DNA of 64,000 bases from JAZBPO01 sp963691775 (GTDB taxonomy: Bacteria > Pseudomonadota > Gammaproteobacteria > Pseudomonadales > Azotimanducaceae), in the NCBI GenBank assembly GCA_963691775.1, contig OY829369.1, forward strand, positions 3,596,001 to 3,660,000, given 5' to 3'. The notes below the pieces were generated by a model. It saw only the letters and a program-made list of their open reading frames with translations, searched no databases and had not been told where the DNA came from. Positions 25,555 through 35,854 of this stretch are shown here, one piece after another (the first letter of the stretch is position 1; the number at the start of each line of letters is the position of its first letter). Position numbers and translations under genes: made by a program.

Positions 25555-25887
25555 GTTCAGACAGGATTAATGAAAGCCATTATTGCACGAAGCGGCCCGT
25601 GGATGTCTATCGCAGCGGCGCATCTCAGCGGCGCGTCGCTGCGGGACCGCATCGGCAGACAGCAACCTTCGCCAACCCGCTGACGCATAAGTGCATAAGG
25701 CTGCGCTTGGCTCTATCGTGAACAACCGTGCAGCGGGGCAGCCAGTGCTTTTTGAGCCAGCGCTATCGGTCAATGTCCAGGGCATCCAACGCCGGTCCGA
25801 TGAACCAGTGCCTCGCGGTGGTTGTCAGTCCTGCCGACGCGCCGCGGGAGCTTGAACATTCCAAGACGAACCCTGAGGGAGTGGGCC

Positions 25888-27480
25888 ATGCGCAATGGTT
25901 TTCTGCTGCTGACTGCCAGCCTGTTGCCGATCTTCGGCTTTGCAGACTGTTCAACAAGCGCTCCAGCGCCTGAGCGCGCTTTTCTGCAAAAGGTCGGGGC
26001 TGAGTCGGCAGTCGTTCGCTGGCGCGGTGGTCGCTCTGTCCTGTGTGCGGGTGAAACTGCCGACGATCTCTCCAGGATTTTCGAGGCTGAGCTGATCGAC
26101 GGACATCGCAGCGTTCGCATCGATGGATTGGCCCCGGACCGGCAATACTTTTATCAGGTAGGCGATCAGGTACGGAGCTTTCGAACGGCGCCTGACGCGG
26201 GGACCCTGCCCAGCGACGGCCGGGTACATGTCTGGATCATCGGCGATTCGGGAACGGCCGGCGAACGGAACTCTGAAGGGGGGCTGGAGCACGAGGGAGA
26301 AGCGGCAGCCGTCCGCGATGGCTTTCGGCGCTACAACGCGGAGCAGGGCGCCGGCGAGCCCGTTGACCTCTTCCTGCTCCTTGGCGATAGCGCGTATCCC
26401 GCAGGCCTCGACGAGCAATGGCAGGAGTCTTTCTTCGACGTTTATCCGAACCTCGCCGCGAGCGCAATGACCGTACCGACGATCGGCAATCACGAGATGG
26501 GCTATGGGCTCATAGATCTGTGCCAGCTCCGCTCGCTGCTTCCCCCTCGCGCAACGGCAGCATGTGAACAGGGCCCCCTTTTCCGCCCTCTGGGCGGCGC
26601 GAGCAGCGCCTCGGACCCCATGACCTACGATGAAGACGGCGACGGCGTGCCGAGCGGAGCGGGGCCACCTTATCTGAAGATCTTCGACCTGCCGGCTGAT
26701 GGTGAAATCGGCGGTGTCGCCAGCGGCACGGAGCTCTATTACTCGCTCGACTACGGGCCCCTGCACGTCATAAGCCTCGATTCTCAGCTCTCCAACGGAA
26801 ACAGCGAAAAGCGCGCCGTAATGGCGGCGTGGCTGAAGCGCGATCTCGAAGCAAATGCACTGCCCTGGACCGTCGTGATTTTTCATCATCCGCCCTACTC
26901 CAAGGGCGCGAATCACGATTCGGATACGGAGCAGCGGGAGATCGACATGCGAACCGACTTCGGCCCGCTGTTCGAACGCCACGGTGTCGATGTGGTCTAC
27001 AGCGGCCATGCGCACTCCTATGAGCGTTCATGGTCACTCCAGGGGCATGTGGGTGCCTCCGGCACTTTTTCCGCCGAGCGACACGCGCTCCTCGCCGAAG
27101 GTGAGCCTGCCTTTGGTGGTGTTGAGCGGCCCTATCCGCAAGCGCAGCGGACGGTGTACACCGTTGCGGGCAACAGCGGCCACGTGACCTCAGTCGATGG
27201 GCGCCCACCCTGCGAGGGCAATAATCGCATCGGCTGCCGCTTCGAGGACTGGCTTGAACATCCCGCCCATCGCACCTTTGATACATCGCTCGACGATCAC
27301 GCCCCGAACGGAATTGCGCGAATCGGATCGGTTGTCCTCGATGTAACTGCGCGAACACTGCGCTCGCGCTTCGTGGACGACTCGGGCCAGGTGCTGGATG
27401 AATTCGTGATCGAGCGTGCGCCGTCCATCTCGGCTTTCGAAGCGCCAGGCTCGCCCAGTTCCGGCGCGCGCCTTGATTGA
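25888..27480 (+). CDS. Purple-acid-phosphatase-like exported metallophosphoesterase
   Basis: The 530-residue protein starts at ATG 25888 behind GAGGGAG. A signal peptide ending near FADC precedes an FN3-like N-terminal domain (about 30-105: AVVRWRGG, LAPDRQYFYQVGD). The calcineurin-like fold follows with all metal motifs: IGDSG, LLGDSAYPAG, TIGNHE, FHHPPYS and SGHAHSYER. This matches the order GD, GDxxY, GNHE, H, GHxH of purple acid phosphatases. It should release phosphate from extracytoplasmic phosphoesters. No Pho box could be confirmed in the upstream gap. Confidence 0.88.
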   Translation: MRNGFLLLTASLLPIFGFADCSTSAPAPERAFLQKVGAESAVVRWRGGRSVLCAGETADDLSRIFEAELIDGHRSVRIDGLAPDRQYFYQVGDQVRSFRTAPDAGTLPSDGRVHVWIIGDSGTAGERNSEGGLEHEGEAAAVRDGFRRYNAEQGAGEPVDLFLLLGDSAYPAGLDEQWQESFFDVYPNLAASAMTVPTIGNHEMGYGLIDLCQLRSLLPPRATAACEQGPLFRPLGGASSASDPMTYDEDGDGVPSGAGPPYLKIFDLPADGEIGGVASGTELYYSLDYGPLHVISLDSQLSNGNSEKRAVMAAWLKRDLEANALPWTVVIFHHPPYSKGANHDSDTEQREIDMRTDFGPLFERHGVDVVYSGHAHSYERSWSLQGHVGASGTFSAERHALLAEGEPAFGGVERPYPQAQRTVYTVAGNSGHVTSVDGRPPCEGNNRIGCRFEDWLEHPAHRTFDTSLDDHAPNGIARIGSVVLDVTARTLRSRFVDDSGQVLDEFVIERAPSISAFEAPGSPSSGARLD

Positions 27481-27970
27481 TCCGTTTTCGCCGGCTCGTG
27501 CAGGCGGTCTGTCGCGATAGCCGGTTCGTATCGATTACTGAAGTGCAAGGGGCCGACTGAACCCGTCATGCCCGATTTGCCGTGCGAGCCGCAGCCGCAG
27601 GGGCGCGAGCGTGGGCCCGTCCGTTACCGGCGGGCGCTTCAATGGCGATCCGGACACCAGTTCGCTCCGGGTGATGGAGGCCCTGCAGTTCAGTGTTTTG
27701 CTGCCACGAGGCGAATGCGCCCGGAATCCGGGTCGGAGCGAGAAGGGGCGAGCATGGGCAATCGAGCATCCCACGGCAGCCACGTGCTTTCTTTCGCGGC
27801 GAAGATGGCCGATCCACGTGGGCGCTACGCGCGATCAGGGCGCGCTCCCGAGTATCGGCTGAGGCTCGCTGCCGCCAGCGCTGCTGGTTTCGAAGCGCAG
27901 GCTCTTCTGTGCGTGTTCAGCAGGTTTCTCGGGATAGGATGATCGGCCGGTGACCTGACGGTGCTGCAAA
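27481..27970. other. Gap without a supported gene
   Basis: About 490 bases separate the phosphatase from the GST gene. Several overlapping frames are open, but they look like GC-driven shadows. No domain, repeat or clear hairpin was seen. Confidence 0.45.
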
Positions 27971-28618
27971 GTGTTCAAGCTCTACATCAACCGTGGATCA
28001 GGATCAGCTTGCGTCGAGGCGGCGCTCTCGGAGCTGCAGTTGCCTTTCGAGCGCGTGCCCGTGAATTACACGGATGAAGGGATCGACGATCCCGAGTTCG
28101 CGCTGATTAATCCGAGAAACCAGATTCCCGCCCTCGTGTTTGACGACGGCACCTGTCTCACCGAAACCCTGGCGATTCTCAACTACCTCGCTGATCGCCA
28201 CCCGGAGTCCGGATTGGCGCCGGCGCCGGGGTCCCTGGCCCGAGCCCGGTTGGATCGCTGGATGAGCTTCACGCTGGCGAATATCTATGAGGGCGAACTC
28301 AGGAAGAACTATCCCCAGCGTTACGTGGTTGGAGACGTACAGGCCGTTGAGGCCGCAGCTGAAGCTTTTGTGTTGGAGAACTACCGATTACTGGAGGCAG
28401 CGTGCAGCGAGGGCCCGTATTTCTTCGGTGCGTCGCCCACCATCCTCGATTTCTACCTCTGGATGTTCATCAATTGGTTTGAAGACCCAGAAGACCTGCG
28501 GAGCGCATGCCCTCGACTGCTTGGTCTTGCGGATACCGTCATGCACCGTCCAGGAATCGACGCGGTCCACCGATACAATTTCGGGGAGGGTCTGGGCTGG
28601 AGCCCGCCGGTGGCGTAA
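27971..28618 (+). CDS. Glutathione S-transferase family protein
   Basis: The 215-residue protein starts at GTG 27971 with no obvious ribosome site. The thioredoxin-like N-terminal domain has LYINRGSGSACVEAALSEL, the cis-Pro strand NQIPALVFDDG and LTETLAILNYLAD. The C-terminal helical domain includes the N-capping-box-like GASPTILDFYLWMF. All of this is typical of soluble beta/theta-like GSTs. It probably conjugates glutathione to electrophiles or isomerises them; no partner gene reveals a substrate. Confidence 0.85.
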   Translation: MFKLYINRGSGSACVEAALSELQLPFERVPVNYTDEGIDDPEFALINPRNQIPALVFDDGTCLTETLAILNYLADRHPESGLAPAPGSLARARLDRWMSFTLANIYEGELRKNYPQRYVVGDVQAVEAAAEAFVLENYRLLEAACSEGPYFFGASPTILDFYLWMFINWFEDPEDLRSACPRLLGLADTVMHRPGIDAVHRYNFGEGLGWSPPVA

Positions 28619-28797
28619 TGCGCCGAAACCATGCGCGGGGCGGCTGGGGTGTGGGCGGCGTAGGTCAGGGCATCGGCCAGGATCCACCGACGGCAGCCGG
28701 CCGGAAATTACACCGGCAACGGCTTACGCGGCCTCGGGTCCTGGGCCCGGAATCCCGGATGGCGCGCGGCGCACGCCGAGGCCTTTCTTGGAAAGCC

Positions 28798-29490
28798 CTA
28801 GGCGTCACGGAACCAGCCGTTGAGGGCCAGTCGCGGTGACGGTGCGAAAGGCGCTACGTAGGTGACGGCGTGGATGTGTCGGACATCGAAGAGCGCGAGG
28901 CTGTTGAAGCGTGGCGTCCATGCGTCCCTGGGGTCCCCCTCGGGTGAATAGAGTTGCAGGAGTCCGCCCTAGTCCGGGTGCCAGGCCTTGCTGAAGTTGA
29001 GTACGTAGGCCACTCGCCGGTGTTCTGCGGCTATGTCATCCAAGTGCCGGGTGAGGAAGTGTCCCCCCTCTTAACGCGTGTACTGGCCGTCGGCCTGAAC
29101 GAGGGTCTTGATGCCGGTGATCTCCCGAACCCGCTCGAGCAGCTCGCCGTTCATGGTGGCCAACAGGTCGCGCAGCAGGCCTGGCGCAGCTTGCAGATGT
29201 TCTCCTTCCATGCGGTAGCCCGCGTAGAGGAAACCTACGCCCTTTGCTGCCTGGCGCGAGACCTCGTCAGAGAGTTGCGCCCTTTGCGCGGGAGACAGCC
29301 GATCTAGCTCGTCTGCCGCCGCAACTCGCCCGGATCCGCGGGCGTGGAAGATCAGATCGAAGGGCAGCGCGGCAATAGACGCGTGCACCGCCTCGGCAAC
29401 ATCTGCGCTGAGCACATGGTCCAGGCGCAGCCGGTCGTCCGCTGCGTAGCGCGTCGCAAGCTCGTCTGAATTCTGCAGCGGTGCAAGCAT
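28798..29490 (-). pseudogene. Decayed 2OG-Fe(II) oxygenase (prolyl-hydroxylase type)
   Basis: One minus-strand frame of 231 codons runs from ATG 29490 (MLAPLQNSDELATRY) to TAG 28798-28800. It is broken by TAA at 29071-29073 and TAG at 28969-28971. Around the breaks it reads GQYTR, stop, EGGHFLTRHLDD, then NFSKAWHPD, stop, GGLLQLYSPEG. The end reads FNSLALFDVRHIHAVTYVAPF and RLALNGWFRD. The HFLTRHLDD motif, the late His and the Arg are the iron and 2-oxoglutarate positions of the prolyl-4-hydroxylase-like family. The second stop sits where WGG is usual, consistent with TGG to TAG. Two independent stops argue for a genuine pseudogene. Confidence 0.82.
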
Positions 29491-29808
29491 TGGCTTCGTG
29501 TCCGTAGCGCCCTCGGGCGCTTGCTCAGGGATGTTGCGTGTCCGCGTATACGGGCAGGCGCAGTTTTGCCCGCCGGGGACGCCACTGACAGGAAAGGGTT
29601 GCTCGCCAGTCGTCCTCGGCCCCGTGTGCCTTGATCGCGAGCTTGTCGAGCCCCGGGATGCTTCGACCGCTCGGGCTGCACCCCCCGGGATCGTTGCCGA
29701 GCCTCGCGGTGGCAACGGGTACTGGCGCCGGCGCCGTGAAGTAGACGCAGCGCCTCTGAAAGCGCGCTGCATCTGCGTGTTCCCATCAACGGCCCGGCGA
29801 CGCGTGCC
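29491..29808. other. Gap without a supported gene
   Basis: About 320 bases lie between the oxygenase pseudogene and the BNR gene. An open minus-strand extension of the pseudogene frame is present but rich in Arg, Ser and Pro, with no domain character. Nothing else was seen. Confidence 0.4.
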
Positions 29809-32800
29809 CTATTGCGGGGGCCAGGTTGGCATGCGCCCGGGTGTATAGGGTGCGCCCAGCGATTCCAGGCGTGCCTCGAGCGCGCTCAGATCCGCATCGA
29901 TGCTGCGGAGCGTTTCGATGGCAACGGAAAACTCTGCCTCGGCGGCTTCGTAGGAAGCCTCGTAGAGCGCAGGCACCGGCGTGCGCGTATCCAGCAGGTT
30001 TGAATAGACAGTTCGGGCACGGCGGGCGATCGACCAGGGCGTCATCTCGTTGCGAGAACTGACGGTACGATCGCCGGTCAGGCGCACGTCGAGGTCTGCG
30101 TGCCGCGCCTCGATGGTGCGCAGGGTCTGCTCGTCGGCTTCGACGGCGAGCGGCGTATTCGGCAGCGTCGCCTTCACGTGCGCGAGGCGATCGGCGAGGG
30201 CCGACGAGAAGCGGACGGCACCTTTGACGGCTCGGTCGAGTTCTCCGGCGCGCTGCTGGAAGGCGAGCACCATGGCCGGATCGGCGCTCGTTTCCGGGCT
30301 CTGCTCCAGGGCGCGTACGGTGAAGCTCCGGGGCTCGGTCAGCGCTGTCAACGCGCCGTCCTGGCGTGCGGTCAGGGTGACGGTGTATTCGCCAGGCGTT
30401 GCCAGCGGGCCTCTCGGATCCTGTGCCCAGGGCGGGACGAAAGCGGGACTCGTGAGCGACACTGGGTCAGTTGCCGGTAGCCGTAGGTCCCATGCCGTGC
30501 GGTGCAGGCCAGCCTGCACCGCCCCTGGAATCCGGCGCACAACGGCACCTTCGGCGTCGCGCACGACGAGCATGACTGTCGGCGCTTCTTCGCGATCTTC
30601 GGCGCGCAGGTCATCCCAGCTCGGATAAGGCGTGTCGTCGCCGTCTTCGGCGGCCGCCTGTTCCGCCTTGCGGCGGGCTTCAGCACGCGTCTTTAGCTCA
30701 TCTTTCAGGTGGTATGTGAACACGGCGCCGAAGTCGGGGTTGGGCGCTGCGAAAAAGGCGGTGCCCTGCGAGCCTTTCTCGCTGCCGCCCCAGCGGTCGC
30801 CTTCGACGTAGAGCAGGGCATCGCGAACCTCGAAAAGGTGGGCGGGCGCATCGCTTACCGTTGCCGCCTCCGTGCGCAGCAAGGAGTAGTCGTCGAGGAT
30901 GTAGATGCCACGACCGAAGGTGCCGATCACGAGATCCTGCTCGCGGCGCTGGATCTCGAGGTCGCGTACGGCGATGGTCGGAAAATTGCCGGTGAGGGCA
31001 TGCCAGTGCTGGCCGCCGTCCTGGGTGAAGTACACGCCGAACTCCGTACCCACGAAGAGCAGGTTCGCGTCGACGTGGTCCTGCACGATCGTGTGCGCTG
31101 AGCCGCGCGACGGCAGATCCCCGCTGATCGACTTCCAGGTGCGCCCGCGGTCGTCGCTGCGCGATACATAGGGTCGGAAGTCGCCCTGCTTGTGATTGTC
31201 GAAGACGGCATAGACCACGTCCTCATCGTGCAGCGAGGCAACGACGTCCTCGATCAGTGACATGTCGGGAACGCCGCGGAAGTTGGTTGTGCGGCGCCAG
31301 CTCGTGCCGCCGTCTTCGGTCACGTTCATGACCCCGTCATCCGTGCCGAGGTAGATCAGTCCCTCGACGAGGGGGCTTTCGTCCAGACCGATGGCGCTTC
31401 CATACACTGAGGTGGAATCGTTCTTGGCGATCGCGTCCACGCTCTGTATGCGCCCCATCACCTCGAGCGCGTTGCGGTCGAGCCCGCGCGACAGGTCCGG
31501 GCTGATCACCGTCCAGCTCATGCCCCGATCATCGGAGCGGAAGAGCTTCTCCGCGGCGTAGTAGATCCGCGTGCGATCGTGTGGGCTGATCAGCAGCGGC
31601 GTGTTCCAGTCCACCTGTATGCGTCCTCGCCGCTTGGCGGCTGCGGAGCGATGAAGATGCGCTCCTGCGTGCGTCGGTCGTAGCGTGCGAGGCCGCCGTA
31701 CTGGTACTGCGTGTAGATCGTGTCCGGGTCCACCGGATCGATCTGGGGCTCGTAGCCGTCGCCGCCGAGGATGAGCGTCCAATCCGCATTCGTGATGCCG
31801 TGAATTCGCGTGGTGCGCGAAGGCGCGCACAGCGAGTTGTTGTCCTGCGTGCCGCCGCAGACGTTGTAGAAGGGATAGGCGGAGTCCGGCTGGATTCGAT
31901 AGAACTGGGTGATCGGCAGGTTTCGCACGTGTCGCCAGTTCGTGCCGCGGTCGAAGCTGACGTAGATGCCGCCGTCGCCGCCTATGACGAGATGGTCCGT
32001 GTCGTTCGGATCGATCCAGATCGCGTGGTCGTCGACGTGGCGCGCCTCGCTGCCCAGGCGTTCGAAGCTGGCGCCGCCGTCTTCGCTCACGGAGGTGAAG
32101 GTGTCCAGCGAATAGACTCGATTCGCGTCCTTCGGGTCCACGACGATTTCGTTGTAGTAGAAGGGCGCTGTCGAGGTGCGGCCGGAACGCTTCGTCCAGC
32201 TGCTGCCGAAGTCGTCGGAGCGGTAGACGCCAGTCCCTTCATCGTCGGCCTCGATGATCGCGTAGATCACGTTCGCGGCGGACGGCGCGCTCGCGAGCCC
32301 GATGCGGCCAAGGTCCCCGGCCGGGAGGCCCGCGTTGATCCTTTGCCAGTTCGCGCCACCGTCGGTCGTGCGATGCACGCCACCGCCAGGGCCGCCGTTG
32401 ATCATGGTCCAGACGTGTCGGCGACGCTGATACGTCGAGGCAACGATCGTGTCCGTGTTCTGCGGATCGACGACGAATTCGTTGACGCCCGTATCTGCGT
32501 CAATGGTGAGGATCGCCGTCCAGCTCTCGCCGCCGTCGGTACTTCGGTAGAGGCCGCGATCGCCGCCTTCGCTCCAGAGCGGCCCCTGGGCGGCCACGAG
32601 AACGTGATTCGAGTCTGCCGGATTGACCCAGATCTGGCTGATGTGGGCGGAGTCTTCGAGCCCCATGTTCCGCCAGGACTTGCCGCCATCCGTGGACTTG
32701 TAGACGCCATCGCCGTAGGCGACGGAGCGCTGCGCGTTGTTCTCGCCGGTGCCGACCCACACCGTGAGTGGATCGTTCGGGTCGAGCGTTACAACGCCAA

Positions 32801-33074
32801 TGGAGTAGGAGGTCTCGGCGTCGAAGGGCGAGGACCAGGTGATGCCGTCGTTTCCGGTCTTCCATAGCCCGCCCGATGCGGTAGCGACCCAGTACTCGCT
32901 GCTGCGCTCTGGATGGAAGGCAAAGTCGGAAATGCGTCCAGAGGTGATGGCCGGTCCGATCGGCCGCAGCGGGACGCCTGCGAGCGGATGCGGTGTCGCT
33001 TCCGCTGCGCGCCCGTAGAGCGGTGAAAGCAGCAGGCAGAGCAGCAGTGGCCAGAAAATATAGCGGTTGAACAT
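29809..33074 (-). pseudogene. BNR/sortilin-like beta-propeller exported protein with a frameshift
   Basis: The N-terminal part starts at ATG 33074 (MFNRYIFWPLLLCLLL), with GGGAGG upstream and a signal peptide ending near GRAAEA. The gene would encode about 1,088 residues. BNR/Asp-box repeats recur (STDGGKSW, STDGGESW, TTDGGANW, SDDFGSSW, SDDRGMSW, EDGGTSW). The propeller frame ends in EDAYRWTG, while the continuation VDWNTPLLISPHD lies in the next frame. The two join cleanly if one base is restored at ctCCACCTGt (about 31610-31617). The C-terminal part adds a Fn3-like/VPS10-C-like region with PGEYTVTLTA. It is a typical exported glycosyl-hydrolase-named WD40/BNR protein. Either the gene is broken or the sequence has a one-base error. 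Confidence 0.82.
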
Positions 33075-33564
33075 GAAGCCTCCCTTGTCTCGAAGTCCGC
33101 GCTGGGTCGCTGTGTGTCGCGCGGACCGGGGCGCACATGGTACCCGGCCCACAGGAACTCACGGGCTTGGATTCGGCTTCTCAGCGTGCTGAGAAGGGCA
33201 TCTTCTGCGCGGCCAGAACACCGGCGCCCCTGCTGTGATCCCCTGTGCTGACGAGACGCGCATGCTGACGCCAGTAACGCAACACGTCACGGCGCCAAGT
33301 GTGGGTGGCTTGGATGCGGTGCGCTTCTATGGAATCGGACCTGGCTTTGGGCATCGCTCGAACGCCCCCCTTTCGCGAGCGCCGGGGATATCGTCAAGCG
33401 TCCCTTGGTCGACGCGCGCGCGAATGCGCTCTGAACGCGGATCCTGAGCACCGGTGTGCGCACCGCGTCCGCCGAGAATTCCGGCGGGAGCCGAACGCAT
33501 GGCGTATCCCTAAAGGCACCCGGGGTCGCGTGCGTGCGTAATTCACCGGGGCTCCAGCGCGGGG
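33075..33564. other. Gap without a supported gene
   Basis: About 490 bases between the BNR gene start and the end of the AhpD-like selenoprotein gene hold only short, biased frames. The BNR promoter should lie near 33080-33200. No terminator hairpin with a T-run was found for the selenoprotein gene. Confidence 0.4.
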
Positions 33565-34674
33565 CTACCCCGCCGTCGGTGGAAAGAACCGATCCGGGGC
33601 AAGGCGGGTGTCCGCGCGTGCCAGATCGCTGTTTGCTGCGCCGGCGAAGTCGTTAAGACCCAGCGGCTCCCGGAAGTCTGCCGAGCCATGCAGAGACGTG
33701 TCATCGAGCGGTATTCCGCTGAGGTCTGCGGTGCGCACCAGCCCATTGAAGATGCCGGCAATCGCGCAGGCCTCGATGAAACCGGCCTCTCCCAGCTCGC
33801 GCCTGAGCGTGTCTCTTGCCGCGGGTAGATCCTCGCTGCCCTGAACAAGGGCCTCGCCGAATCGGACGAGGGCCTGACCGGCCGCCACGTCCTCGCCTGA
33901 AGCCTCGCCGACCGCGGCCTCAAGGGTCACTGCCTGCCCACTGCGCTCGCTGCTCGCACGGAGCAGCCCAACGTGTGAAGTCGTTCAGTAGAAGCACTCG
34001 TTCAGCGCAGACACCCTTGCCGCGAGCAGCTCCGCCTGGGGCCTGGAGATCGGCCCGTCCCATTCAAGGTCATAGAAGGAGTGCTCGGGGCCGCCATACA
34101 TCGCCATGACGTTCGTGAAGAACAGCGTGTTCGCCTCCGGAACCAGGGACAGGGCGCGGCCGACGTTCGGTCCCTGGAAGGGATCCACCATCGCCACATA
34201 GCCGCCGATGTCGGCAACATTATCAGCGCGTGCGCCCTCCGCCCCGGCGTCTGCGAAGGGCTCGGGCAAGGGTTCCTGTTCACGTCCGAGCGCCTCCGCG
34301 AAGGCGTCGAGCGCCGATACAGTCGCCACTATGGAGCCCAGCTCGATATAGGCAGCATCACCGAGCGCGGCGATGGCTTGCTCAGCCCACTTGCGGTCTA
34401 TGCGGTGCGCGTCCGCCCCGATCATGCGAGCTGCCGCGACGGCCGCCTCGGAAATGCGCCCTTCGGCGTCGGGAAGCCCTTTGCGCATCCATGGGGGATC
34501 GCTGCGCGCATTGCGCGCAGCGCGGCCCTGTCGGGCGATCTCGACTCGCTGCTCGCCCCTCCAGCACAGTCCGCAGTGCGCGATGGCAGCCCAGCTGGTT
34601 CGGTGTGCCCGAACAATATCCTCGCGGACAGGAAACCCTGAGGTTGCATAGTCGAAGTTCAACGTCGTCGTCAT
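33565..34674 (-). CDS. AhpD/carboxymuconolactone-decarboxylase-like selenoprotein (CxxU)
   Basis: The frame starts at ATG 34674 (MTTTLNFDYATSGFP). It is open to TGA 33985-33987 and then open again, in the same frame, to 33565, giving 369 residues with the TGA as residue 230. The flanks of the TGA read LNECFY-TGA-TTSHVGLLR. With selenocysteine this is C227-F-Y-U230-TTS-H234, the AhpD-family redox motif CxxC-xxx-H with U replacing the second Cys. The part after the TGA continues the fold (VRFGEALVQ, FIEACAIAGIFNGLVR), which a random extension would not. A 7-bp perfect hairpin begins 17 bases after the TGA (separate entry). It probably acts as a thiol/selenol peroxidase or reductase. A Cys-to-stop mutation is the alternative. 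Confidence 0.82.
33949..33987 (-). promoter_or_regulatory. Putative bSECIS element after in-frame TGA
   Basis: On the minus strand, the TGA (33985-33987) is followed by 17 bases and then GCTGCTC, loop CGTGC, GAGCAGC (33949-33967). This is a perfect 7-bp stem with a five-base loop. The second loop base is G, and the loop begins 24 bases past the TGA. Known bacterial SECIS elements bound by SelB have a short stem, a loop 16-37 bases from the UGA and a G in the first two loop positions, so this fits. SelB binding is inferred. Confidence 0.72.
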
Positions 34675-35068
34675 CACGTGCTGGACCCCCGTTGGAGCGT
34701 CGCGTTGAGCAGTTGATGCTAACTGAAGGAGCAGTACGGGCGCGAAGGCGCCACCGGAGGCTGGCGAGTGGACTCGACCTCGCTGTCTGAGCCCATGGAT
34801 CACTCGAACAAGCTCGGGTAAGCGGATTCTGCGGACCGCCATCCGATCGTGGCTTCGGGTTCAGCTTACCGAGTGAAGGACCCGTGCGAGCCTATGCCGT
34901 GTTGACGTAGGCTCGTGTGAAGCGGGGCGAAAGCGCGATGTGCAGATTCACGCCCGCGCGCTCAAGGCGCAAGAAGCGCTCGACTGGAGCGTCGATCCCT
35001 TTGGTCGGTTGCCTGGGCGAGCCTCGGTGCGCCAACCTCGGTCGGGCTAGAGATTCGATCTTCGATCC
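34675..35068. other. Divergent gap, promoters expected
   Basis: About 390 bases lie between the selenoprotein gene and the sensor kinase, which are transcribed away from each other. The selenoprotein frame stays open back to 34842, but that extension is Arg- and Gly-rich and lacks family similarity. No individual promoter could be assigned. Confidence 0.4.
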
Positions 35069-35827
35069 ATGAATGCCAAGCGATTGCCTGCGCTTATAGT
35101 GTTCCTCAGCGGCGTTCTATTCGGCGCTGCACTGCTTGGCCTGTTCGCGGTCGGCGCTGGTGCGGCATTTTTACTGTTCCCTGTTCCTTTGCTGCTGTTT
35201 CTCGGTTGGCGCCTCAACGAAACGGTAGGGCGTCGACGGGCGCAGGAGATTGACGCCCTGAAGCTTGCGGGCGCCGCCGAGGAGCGTGAGCGAATCCTAA
35301 GGAACCTGCACGATGACCTCGGGGCACAGCTGCTGAGCCTGGTGTATCAGGCGGACGATGCGCAAACGCAGGAGCGTGCGCGTCGCGCCCTGAATACTCT
35401 CAGAGCTAATGTGGCCCAAACGCTCGATCAACAGCTCACGCTGACCGAAGTGATCGAGAGCATGCGCGGTGAAACGGAACACCGCCTCCAGGCTCACGGC
35501 TTGGCGGTACGGTGGGATATTCCACTCGAGGTAGACACGGCAGCGGTGCCCACGGTCAATGTTGCTGGCGTGCACCGCGTGTTCAGTGAAGCCGTCAGCA
35601 ACATCATCCGACATGCGCATGCTTCCAGCGTCGAGATCTCGGTCCGCCTGTCCGCTGATCGAGCCAGCGTCGCACTGATTGATGATGGCGTGGGCGGCGC
35701 AGACCCGATGAAGCCCGGTCGCGGGCTGAAATCAATGCAGGAGCGGGCAGCGCAGATGGGCGGCGCGGTGGTGATAGAGACCGTGACAGGGGGCGGAACC
35801 CGCATAGAACTGTCGTTGCCGAGCTAG
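35069..35827 (+). CDS. NarX/DegS-type membrane sensor histidine kinase
   Basis: The 252-residue protein starts at ATG 35069. Two transmembrane helices (about 8-28 and 30-46) have almost no periplasmic loop between them. The HisKA_3 helix EERERILRNLHDDLGAQLL carries His81, and the HATPase_c domain has SEAVSNIIRHAHAS, DDGVGGAD and GRGLKSMQERAAQMGG. It is complete for a minimal NarL-partner kinase but lacks a sensory domain. No LuxR/NarL-type regulator is adjacent, so it is an orphan in this window. It is convergent with the Ser/Thr kinase gene, 27 bases apart. Confidence 0.87.
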   Translation: MNAKRLPALIVFLSGVLFGAALLGLFAVGAGAAFLLFPVPLLLFLGWRLNETVGRRRAQEIDALKLAGAAEERERILRNLHDDLGAQLLSLVYQADDAQTQERARRALNTLRANVAQTLDQQLTLTEVIESMRGETEHRLQAHGLAVRWDIPLEVDTAAVPTVNVAGVHRVFSEAVSNIIRHAHASSVEISVRLSADRASVALIDDGVGGADPMKPGRGLKSMQERAAQMGGAVVIETVTGGGTRIELSLPS

Positions 35828-35854
35828 CCTCGGGGCGGCCGGGATACAGTGCTG

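Noticed and set aside
29071..29073. Selenocysteine in the 2OG oxygenase fragment
   Set aside because: The interrupting codons are TAA and TAG, not TGA, and they are not at a redox Cys position.
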